From a virus, in IMG/VR virus record IMGVR_UViG_3300028653_000015, positions 1 through 64,000 of that record: a DNA stretch of 64,000 nt, one strand, 5' to 3'. Positions 51,609-59,800 of this stretch are shown here, in pieces; positions within the stretch are counted from its first letter, which is position 1, and every line of letters begins with the position of its first letter. Both the position numbers and the translations under genes were made by a program. The notes below the pieces were generated by a model, which saw only the letters and a list, made by a program, of their open reading frames with translations, had not been told where the DNA came from and made no database searches.

Positions 51609-51637
51609 CCAAAATACATACCCTACGAGGGTATAAG
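51609..51637 (+). promoter_or_regulatory. CCAAAA-N17-TATAAG promoter candidate
   Basis: CCAAAA (51609-51614), 17 bp, GGG-TATAAG (TATAAG at 51632-51637). An ATACCC-N5-GGGTAT inverted repeat lies over it (51619-51635), and GAAGATCTAACCC follows 12 bases later, matching the downstream element at 9239. Confidence 0.55.
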
Positions 51638-51682
51638 GATTATGAGTAGGAAGATCTAACCCACAAACCGAAAGGATCAGCC

Positions 51683-52042
51683 ATGAGTATGCTAATGCCG
51701 AAAGACATCCGAAGTGATGTGCGGAGAATTCTAGCCAGTGCTGCCACTGGAAAGCCCGTAGGATGGAAGCCTCAGTATGTTACTGCCTATCAGATCTTTC
51801 GACGGCTTCCCTCCGCAATCAGACACAGACTGGTAGCTGAAAGGGGGAAGCCTGGGAAGGGTAGCGGCAACGAGTTTGCAGCGGCGAGTGTTGTTGCCAT
51901 GGCATGCAGGGGCATGCCTGACGTACGTATCCGACGTCTGGACACCGAAGGTATCACCTTCGAAACCGGCACAAACAGAATCGCGAAAGCAGGGTACAAG
52001 GTGTGTGGCATCTACAGACTGCTACCACACCAGAACAACTAG
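51683..52042 (+). CDS. Unknown small protein
   Basis: 119 residues (MSMLMPKDIRSDVRRILASA), with GAAAGGATC before the ATG. It appears alpha/beta, basic overall (many Arg), and lacks a known motif. It is the first gene after the GGGTATAAG-type promoter, separate from the replication operon by a terminator. A host-takeover-type small protein would fit but is not shown. Confidence 0.5.
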   Translation: MSMLMPKDIRSDVRRILASAATGKPVGWKPQYVTAYQIFRRLPSAIRHRLVAERGKPGKGSGNEFAAASVVAMACRGMPDVRIRRLDTEGITFETGTNRIAKAGYKVCGIYRLLPHQNN

Positions 52043-52060
52043 CACAGGAAGGATTGGAGG

Positions 52061-52309
52061 ATGACAGAGAACGGGAAGACGTATTGGGTACACAAGTCAG
52101 AAGAGCGGACGTGGTGCAAGTTGTTGCCGCAACAATGGTCATTGCATGTAGAGCCCTCATTCCTAGCCAGGTACATCTACACTGGCTATGTGGCGATCAG
52201 AAACGAGAAGGTAATACAAAACATCGGCGCTGACGATGTGACCGAGTGTCAGCAACTGGTAGAGCAGAAAGCTAAAGAGTATCTGACAGCACTGCTGTCT
52301 GCTCTATAA
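52061..52309 (+). CDS. Unknown small protein
   Basis: 82 residues (MTENGKTYWVHKSEERTWCK). Two short strands then a C-terminal helix (ECQQLVEQKAKEYLTALLSA). The ribosome site AGGAAGGA precedes the ATG. It shares the short unit with the preceding gene. Confidence 0.45.
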   Translation: MTENGKTYWVHKSEERTWCKLLPQQWSLHVEPSFLARYIYTGYVAIRNEKVIQNIGADDVTECQQLVEQKAKEYLTALLSAL

Positions 52310-52346
52310 TGGTAATGACCTTTGAAAAAAAAAAGAACGGAGGGAC

Positions 52347-52406
52347 ATGCGCGAAAGACTCTTGGCTGTGGTAGCAGTACAGAGATCGGTGCGTACACAA
52401 CTGTAG
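52347..52406 (+). CDS. 19-residue micro-ORF with strong ribosome site
   Basis: MRERLLAVVAVQRSVRTQL, preceded by CGGAGGGAC. It follows a run of ten A at 52325-52334. It is too short to classify. It may be a leader or toxic peptide, or chance. The hairpin at 52420-52448 comes next. Confidence 0.25.
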   Translation: MRERLLAVVAVQRSVRTQL

Positions 52407-52419
52407 ACTTGCGCTAGAC

Positions 52420-52448
52420 CCCTCTCCCCGCTGCTGGCGGGGAGAGGG
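52420..52448. terminator. Strong hairpin between converging transcripts
   Basis: CCCTCTCCCCGC (52420-52431), loop TGCTG, GCGGGGAGAGGG (52437-52448): a 12-bp perfect stem. Neither side has a T-run. It lies between plus- and minus-strand gene ends, so it probably blocks both transcripts. Confidence 0.6.
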
Positions 52449-52468
52449 ACCATACGCTAAACCTTAGC

Positions 52469-53770
52469 CTACAGAGGTATCTGACCCTTCTCTAGCTTCC
52501 GCACTATGTTCAGCACTCTGCGTATTCCTCGAACATCCTGACTGGCCTCAAAAACAGGATTGGTGGGCTGCACAGTAGGCGCACCTGGAGCAGGAGCAAC
52601 AGGTGCTGGTGGCCGAATATCAAGAGCCCCCACCTTCCGAAGACTCGCAGGCATCTTGAACTTGGGTACCCTTGGCTCCTTCCCGAATACCTCAGGACCT
52701 GCCTCTAGAACCGCATCAGCTCGCTTCTGTAGGGCGTTTGCTATCTTGACCAGCTTCCCCTTCTCCTTAGCCAACTCACGCAGCCTGTCCATGGATATCT
52801 CCACCATGCTACCAAAGAACTTGGGGTTGTCGTAGTGGTCCAGGTATGCCTCTTTGGCGTCTTCAGCAGTGTCCCAGCCAAGCAATATCTTGTCCTCGTC
52901 GTACTTGCCTGTGTCTGGCCTCTGCTGGTGTACTACGAAAGCCTTCTCCGCATCCGGGTTGGGCCCTACAAAGACATCCAGGCCCTCTCCGTCCGCTCCC
53001 TTGGTGCCTCTGATGTAGCCATAGGCATATCTGAAAGTGGTAGCCCACTCGTGGCCGTCCTTGTCTTTACCTCTCCGTACACTACCCGCTGTGTGCTCTA
53101 TGTCTAGTGGCAAGCCTTGGAACTCCATCTGTGAATCTAGCTTGTAGGCTGCTGTCTTTGCCTTCAGCCACAACTCTGCCATCCCACGCTTGTCCAGGCC
53201 CTTAGCCTGACGTACTCGGGCATCCTGTGGCTCTTGTGGCTCTACCTCTGTGGTGGGGTTATCATCAGTGTCACCGGAACCAAGACCAGTGTCCCTGGTA
53301 GCCACATCAGAGTCATGCTTCATGTCACGGGCAGGAGGATTGAAACTGTTCTGATCAACTACTGGCACACTCCCAGGCAGGTCTGTGGGACTGCCTGTGT
53401 GTTTATTTGCTCCTCGGCCTACAAACTCTGGCGAGCTCTTCTCTTCCGGCTTTTGATCTTGGGTTGGTGGGTTCAATCTACTCTGATACATGGCTCCGGT
53501 ATCTTCGATGTCAAAGTTGGAGTAGTCAGCTCGCTTTACTACCGACCCGATTTTGAAAATGCGATTCAGATGGGGTTGAAGCTTAGTCCCATCACCCATG
53601 AATCCGCCGCCATCGTAATCAGACATCTTCTCCTCCCCGGTTTGGGTGGGGTCCATACGAGTACCTTGGAGTTGATGGCCAGAGATTTCTCTGGCCTGCT
53701 CCTCGTTATCACCGTTGGGACCGTCCAGCTTCCCTAGAAGCTTTTTGTCCTGGGAGGGGTCTTCTATCAC
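52469..53770 (-). CDS. Virion-operon protein with InPase-like domain
   Basis: 433 residues from a GTG overlapping the upstream stop (GTGA). Residues 1-190 are disordered, with Asp, Asn and Pro. Residues about 215-345 show GYIRGTKGADGEGLDVFVGP, FVVHQQRPDTGKYDEDKIL and AKEAYLDHYDNPKFFG, the pattern of an inorganic pyrophosphatase-like domain (Pfam InPase) found in phage polyvalent proteins, often injected with DNA. The C-terminus is Pro-rich with a short helix. No pyrophosphatase activity is shown. Confidence 0.55.
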   Translation of the reverse strand: MIEDPSQDKKLLGKLDGPNGDNEEQAREISGHQLQGTRMDPTQTGEEKMSDYDGGGFMGDGTKLQPHLNRIFKIGSVVKRADYSNFDIEDTGAMYQSRLNPPTQDQKPEEKSSPEFVGRGANKHTGSPTDLPGSVPVVDQNSFNPPARDMKHDSDVATRDTGLGSGDTDDNPTTEVEPQEPQDARVRQAKGLDKRGMAELWLKAKTAAYKLDSQMEFQGLPLDIEHTAGSVRRGKDKDGHEWATTFRYAYGYIRGTKGADGEGLDVFVGPNPDAEKAFVVHQQRPDTGKYDEDKILLGWDTAEDAKEAYLDHYDNPKFFGSMVEISMDRLRELAKEKGKLVKIANALQKRADAVLEAGPEVFGKEPRVPKFKMPASLRKVGALDIRPPAPVAPAPGAPTVQPTNPVFEASQDVRGIRRVLNIVRKLEKGQIPL

Positions 53771-54189
53771 TTTGCCTTTGAGGGAGTTACTGGTTTTGGT
53801 GCTGGATGTGTGAGACGTACTGGAGGGGTAACGTGTGTGGGCATTGGTCGTGGCATTCCTGGGTGGCCTGTACGCATAGCTGGTGGTACGGAGTTGACTA
53901 GTGCGCCCACCTCTACAGCCAGAGGGTCTGTAGCAGACACACGTGACAGTGCCCTACACATCTGCCCGGCCGCCATGGCGGAGAGGGTCAAGGTCTGTGG
54001 GGTAAGAGGCTTCCCAGCTGCAATAGCCGCTGCGGCATCAAGTAAACCCAACTCCTTCAATGCTGCTACAGCAGCTAGCGTAGGCGCATTGATTTGGATA
54101 AGTCTCTGCTGTACTGCTGTACTCAGTGTGACAGTCACCTGTGCCTTAACTACTGCTTTAGGGGTGGGTGGGGTCGGTGTAGTTGCCAT
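53767..54189 (-). CDS. Ala/Pro-rich protein
   Basis: 140 residues with AAGGAGATC before the ATG. Thr/Pro-rich N- and C-termini flank a helical Ala-rich core (LAAVAALKELGLLDAAAAIA). No family; probably a tail or baseplate accessory by context. Confidence 0.45.
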   Translation of the reverse strand: MATTPTPPTPKAVVKAQVTVTLSTAVQQRLIQINAPTLAAVAALKELGLLDAAAAIAAGKPLTPQTLTLSAMAAGQMCRALSRVSATDPLAVEVGALVNSVPPAMRTGHPGMPRPMPTHVTPPVRLTHPAPKPVTPSKAK

Positions 54190-54198
54190 ATGATCTCC

Positions 54199-56070
54199 TT
54201 AAACTGTTCTTGCTACGTGTCCCTCTGTATGCATCTCTGCATAATCCAGATAGACGGAACTAGTAAAAAAGCCCCCAGTTTTATGAAGTCTCATAGGTTG
54301 GAAACTCCACACAGCGGAGGGGTCGGGGTTGAATGCTGGTACTACGTTTGTAACTTCTCCGTTGATCGTTAACGTAAGCTGTCCAAACCCAAACGAGATC
54401 TTACAGTCGTAGTACTCGTTTGGATTCAGTTCTGTTGAAATGTCGTCAGCCCCTGTAGTAGCTACCCCATCAGAGTAGTACAACTTTATGAACAGATCAT
54501 CCGTGATACTTATGAACGCATAGACTGGTCCACTATCCAGGTTGAATCCCGCTTTGATCACAAAGGCTTCACCTGTTGTATCAGACAATAGGGGCATATC
54601 AAAACCCACACTGGCCGACAATTTGGCAGCATCCACATTTTGCATGGTAGGTCCTACCAAAGTTACCTGATCGCCACCTGTGTTACCGCCGAGTTGGATG
54701 ACAGTAGAACGACCGTCTACGACATCCGCCGTGCTGATGAATGAGTCTCCACCTGCTTGGACAACCAGATTACCAATGAATGTGGCGCTTGATACATCAT
54801 ACAAACTGGAAAATCCGAAATCCTCCATGAAGGAGTAGTCTACTACTGGCTTCAGAAGTGGTATCTGATAATCACCATCAAGAATCTGGTGATTAACATG
54901 CATCTGATCAGACATCATATTCAGATCAGATACCCATAGGTGATTCCATGGACTGACCTCGAGTCCCAGATCTAACTGAGCTCCAGTACCTGGGCTCAAT
55001 GATGCCGTACCTGCATCCAGTATGACCAAGTACTCCAGCTCACGGATGGGGTCAAATAATTCGATCTTCAGTGCAGGGCTGCTAGTGCCATAAGTCAAAA
55101 GCTGGATGTAGGAAGAGCTACTGGTGCTCGCATCTAACCAGCACACCCCAAAGATTTCCGACTCTGATGTGGGCGGTATGAGTGTCAACGTACTGAAGTT
55201 ATACAAGCCAGAGGCAGAGCCATCAAAGCCATCGGTAGCATATACTGGGCCATGGCCGCTGTTGTTTATGCCTATGAATCCAACAAGGCCATATACAGAT
55301 CTAGCGTCTAGTGTGTCTTCTACCAGAACCCCATATTCCTCATTGCTGATGCTGGCACAAGATACAAGATCGTGCCCCCCTAGACTCAAGTCCCCGGCCA
55401 TTGGCAAAGAACCATCTAGCAGTAGAACACCAGATGGAATCTCCTCACCTGACATCACTTTGTACCTGGTGAATGCATCAACAGGCAGGTCTTCTAGTGA
55501 GCTAGCCACACCATATGCGATACGCACTACTTGTGCAGAAGGAATTGGATATGGGTCTGATACTACCGCGCCAGTACTAGGGTTTACTGTGCAGAAGTGT
55601 ACCCATGGAGACTGCACAAACCCTGTACCATAAGCTGGGCTCGTATCAGTGGTCTCCATTACCTGGCTTACTCGTACCTCATTGCCATTCTCATCTGTCA
55701 GAGCATTGTACTGATCATCCAGCACAGAGAACAGTAGCATCAGACCCTCAGCTGCAGTAGGAGGGTAGCTAACGTCCCCACAGAACACGAGAGTGCTCAA
55801 GTGATAACTGCTGTCGCCTGCAGACGTAAACTTATCCACCTGAGGTACAGCTATCGCAGAAGCGTACTTCTGGTAGATATAATCTATGTTCAGCGACAGG
55901 GCCCAAGCCGATCTATTAGCTATGGCAGAGGTTGCATTTTCGCCAAACCCTATGAACCTACCACCCGCGTACCCTGGGGTGTCATGCTCATCGTAGTTGT
56001 TGCCATTCGCAATCTGCCCTGGCCCTGAACCGTGAGGAAATGGTAGATGGGAAACAAATGGGATTGACAT
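54199..56070 (-). CDS. Tail fibre or tail-tip protein with beta-sandwich domain
   Basis: 623 residues; AGGAGATC before the ATG. It is beta-rich. The C-terminal about 200 residues look like a LamG/concanavalin-type sandwich (MPLLSDTTGEAFVIKAGFNL, YYDCKISFGFGQLTLTING). N-terminal and central segments are strand-rich with Asp/Gly/Ser turns. It likely binds surface sugars or forms a fibre, by comparison with phage tail proteins. No enzymatic motif was seen. Confidence 0.5.
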   Translation of the reverse strand: MSIPFVSHLPFPHGSGPGQIANGNNYDEHDTPGYAGGRFIGFGENATSAIANRSAWALSLNIDYIYQKYASAIAVPQVDKFTSAGDSSYHLSTLVFCGDVSYPPTAAEGLMLLFSVLDDQYNALTDENGNEVRVSQVMETTDTSPAYGTGFVQSPWVHFCTVNPSTGAVVSDPYPIPSAQVVRIAYGVASSLEDLPVDAFTRYKVMSGEEIPSGVLLLDGSLPMAGDLSLGGHDLVSCASISNEEYGVLVEDTLDARSVYGLVGFIGINNSGHGPVYATDGFDGSASGLYNFSTLTLIPPTSESEIFGVCWLDASTSSSSYIQLLTYGTSSPALKIELFDPIRELEYLVILDAGTASLSPGTGAQLDLGLEVSPWNHLWVSDLNMMSDQMHVNHQILDGDYQIPLLKPVVDYSFMEDFGFSSLYDVSSATFIGNLVVQAGGDSFISTADVVDGRSTVIQLGGNTGGDQVTLVGPTMQNVDAAKLSASVGFDMPLLSDTTGEAFVIKAGFNLDSGPVYAFISITDDLFIKLYYSDGVATTGADDISTELNPNEYYDCKISFGFGQLTLTINGEVTNVVPAFNPDPSAVWSFQPMRLHKTGGFFTSSVYLDYAEMHTEGHVARTV

Positions 56071-56079
56071 ATTGATCTC

Positions 56080-56787
56080 CTAGAATTCTAGATCCCAGCG
56101 GAACTCGAGTGAAACTGTAGGTGTCTTGGTTATGGGTGCGAAGTTGTTGTAGGCAATGATACGCTGCCTATTAGCATCCCCTATGTATGGAGGGGTGCTG
56201 TAGTCATAGACGGCACCTGTTACCTGAGACATGACTTGGTCTGAGAGTACCATACCAACCTCACTAATGGGTATGGCTGGATACGCGCCTCCGAGATGCA
56301 AGTCTGTCTGCTGTAGAGTCACTTGAAACTCTACCACTGACGAAATCCCATTCAACTGTGCTGGAAATGCCGGAGGTATGATATCCAGCTGCTGCCCCCA
56401 TACCCCCATAGATGTGTGGCTTGGTGGGTTATCTGGAGTTCCTGATACCATCACTGGCCTCTCCAGGTACAGTGTTTCGTGGGTACCCTTATCGTAGGTG
56501 TTACCGCCTGGATAAACTTGATCTAGTGTGGGGTAGAAACTGGAGATGTTTACTGTCTGCTTGTTTCCGCCGATCCCAAATGTAAAGTACTGAACCCAGT
56601 TTGGACATACCGGTCCTGTAACATCCCCAGAAAGAATAGCCGAAGGAGATATCACTCTAGGAAGATACCATCTTCCTAGATTTACCCAGATGTTGTGACT
56701 CTCCCTGCACATGCTCGGTACCCTCTTACCACGCTCGTACGCGGTGATGAACATGTTCGATTTTGCTTGTATACGATCAGTAAACAT
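56080..56787 (-). CDS. Unknown tail or baseplate protein
   Basis: 235 residues from ATG 56787 (AGAGAGG ahead), rather than an ATG 51 bases upstream in the neighbouring gene. It is beta-rich with aromatic residues and has no known motif. Between the 1590-residue protein and the fibre-like protein, it may be a baseplate connector or a fibre-attachment protein. Confidence 0.45.
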   Translation of the reverse strand: MFTDRIQAKSNMFITAYERGKRVPSMCRESHNIWVNLGRWYLPRVISPSAILSGDVTGPVCPNWVQYFTFGIGGNKQTVNISSFYPTLDQVYPGGNTYDKGTHETLYLERPVMVSGTPDNPPSHTSMGVWGQQLDIIPPAFPAQLNGISSVVEFQVTLQQTDLHLGGAYPAIPISEVGMVLSDQVMSQVTGAVYDYSTPPYIGDANRQRIIAYNNFAPITKTPTVSLEFRWDLEF

Positions 56788-56825
56788 GCTGTTCCTCTCT
56801 ACGCATTGTAGAACGAAATCGTGAC

Positions 56826-59800
56826 CTAAAGATACCACCCTCTTGAGTAAATGCCGTCAGTCAAACCAGCCAGCCCTCCAGGTAGACCCATATCGAATGA
56901 TAGCAGGCCCACCAACGGACCATAAGGCGGCGGAGGTGGGGTAGGTGCTGGACCACTCAAAGGGACTATATCCATGCCTCCTCCATCATCAAATGCCCAG
57001 ATGGAGTCAAACTTGGGAGTTCCAGATAGAGGCTCAGCAACATAGACTGACAACTCATCTGTGGCTGGAAATAGGAGGGGTCTGTCGTGCGCAAAATATA
57101 CTGGATCATATAGGTGGGCATTAGCTAGTGCGCCTATGGCCCAATCTATGCCGCCCACTATAAGTACATTGCCATCTAGAAGAACAGATGCAGCATTGCC
57201 AGAATTGGCTACTGTGGTTTGATCTACTATGATGAACCGACCAGAACTCGGTTCATAGAGCTCCACAACTGGGGTGCTGCCTCCCACCACATCACCACCA
57301 ACGACAAGCACTGAACCGTCCTGCAGCAGAGATGCTGTGAAATCCCCTCTTGCCACATTCAAATCCCCAGTGGCGCTGAACGTGCCTGTGCTGGGATCAT
57401 ACAGTTCAGATGTACCAACAGGTCCGGACATACTCCAGCCACCAGTAATGAGCACCTTGCCGCTCTGTAGCAGTGTAGCTGTATGATAGCATCTACTAGT
57501 CAGCATTGAGCCAGTAGCTACAAACTCATTTGTAGCTGGGTCATACAGCTCAGCGGTGTCTGTGATCGTCGATCCGTCAAAACCACCAGTGAGCAATACC
57601 ATGCCGTTTGGTAGTAGTACGGAGGCAAACAAATCCCTATAGAATATCGTAGAGCCTACGCTAGAAAAGGTGCGGGTATTGGGGTCGTACAGATCTGCAC
57701 TTCCTGAACCTGCAACCAATACCATGCCATCATCTAGTACGGTAGCAGTGGGCGACCCTCGATAATCAGTCATGTCACCCACGGATTGAAACAGCCCAGT
57801 CACAGTGCTGTACAACTCCGCAGAGTTGACTGGCGATGTACTGCCGTCCGTACCACCAGCTATCAACACATACCCCGCACCAACCATAACAGCTGCTGCT
57901 TGGTACCTCTGTACTATGGGCTCTGCGGCACTATGAAACGTCTTAGTTCTTGGATCATACAGTTCTGCTGCCCTAGCCTCTATGGATTGGGCCCCACCAA
58001 CAACGAGCACCTTTCCACTGGGTAGCAGGGTAGACGTTGGCCATATGCGAAGCCCAGAGGAGCTCAGCTCCTTAACAGAGGTATTCACTGCATCAAAGTG
58101 TTGCTGGCATTCCCCATCTGTATACAGTGAATCATGTGGAGGATCAAACGCCTCTCCAGAAACGTCATCATCGTATCTGTACGCACCGATGTTCTTGGTG
58201 TCTGGAGTAGATACGATCAACTTACGTACCGTAGTCGTTAACTCATCCACCACATCTATGGTGTCTGGCGGAGTTGCAACATTCTTCAGAATGATAAATG
58301 TTGGATAGGTGTAGTGGGGCTTGAACTTCAGCATGAAGTCAATCGCAAACGTGAGGTTTGCGATATCGAAAGCATCCACATTGGCTCTGATGGCAAAGCG
58401 AAAGAACTTCTCTACCTCTGAGAAGACAGAACCATACACAGACCCCCACTCAGCACCATTCAACCAGTCCAATACCTCTACACCGGTACTGAGTGGTGCA
58501 AATTGATCTATCTTATCCCCCACAGCTATGGTCTTATGTGTCTCCTGATTTATGGCTAAGCCTAGGTGACTGGTGGTGGGGTAGTAGTACCCACGAACAA
58601 GCGCTGGGTTACTTGCATCCTGTATAAAGATCCTACCTTGCTTGGCACTGAAGTTTTGGTTGATGTCCTTTACGATTCCTGCCTCTTCCGAAAATGGAAG
58701 ACCTAGAAGTATATGAATGCCTACACGTATGTTCTCAATAGAGGGGCCACCAAAGTAGGCGTACCAAAGTCCTCGAACAGCAGACAGATAGTCCAAAGAC
58801 TCTGAGATACCTGTAGACTCAGATGCTGTGAATGATACCAGCGTACCAAAGTTGGCCTCTATAGCTGGGCTGTTATCTAGATATGTGATCTCCGCCCACA
58901 GTCTGTCTGGAGGAGGGTCTCCTATGGAGTATGTGCCAGGAGCAAACTGTATGGTGTTCTGCCCAGCAATCTTAGTGATGGTGTAATCTTTGTTGCCTAC
59001 GAGGCGAGACTGTGGGTCTTTGATCACCTCCTGCAGACAGGGTATATCTACTACCAGTGCATCTACCGGCACGTTCTTGAGTCTGCTCACACCTACAAAT
59101 GTAGTAGTGAAGTCCTCAGGCTTACCGTTGTAGTACATCAACAGCGGAGCAGGGTTAAAGCCCAACCTCTCATGAGCTACACCCACTACCGGGCAATGGA
59201 CGATGGTAGGCACTCCAGTTGCAATGGGGGTGACTTCAAATCTAGCCAGGTCCCCTACTGAGATCAGTTGAGCAGTGAAGTCATTGACCTCCGATACCAC
59301 AACTGATGGTATCAACCAATCCCTAAATATCACAACACGACCAATTGCTGGATCTACAGGCACGTATTTGGCAGGTATGGGATCTAACAGCACAACATCG
59401 AGGTATACTGGTGACACTCTTTGATAAACTGGGCGCAGACCTATGTCTTTGATCCTAAGTGCTATCCTATCTTGTGGCACATTGGGTGGGTAAATGATTG
59501 TTCCCGTGAACACATCTTCGGGGCCTACTCCGTAGTACGATAGATCATAGGTAGGTAATCCAGGATCGTTATTTACTCCTTGATCAAAAGTGGAATGTAT
59601 CTCGATATTAACTTGGGGCCCTGGAGGAAAGCTGCGGAATTCAGGAGTATATGCAAACGAGTAGATCTCGTAGGGAGTGTATGTATCAACTGCTCGTAGA
59701 TCATTCTGCATATACGCAGTAGAAAAGAAGCCAAAACTGGAATTTGCCGTTCCATTTGGCGTGAGTCTCAGCAATCTATTAGGGTAATCAAAAGCGAGTA

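Noticed and set aside
52325-52334. Run of ten A as a programmed frameshift site
   Set aside because: It lies between genes after a stop; nothing downstream continues an upstream frame.
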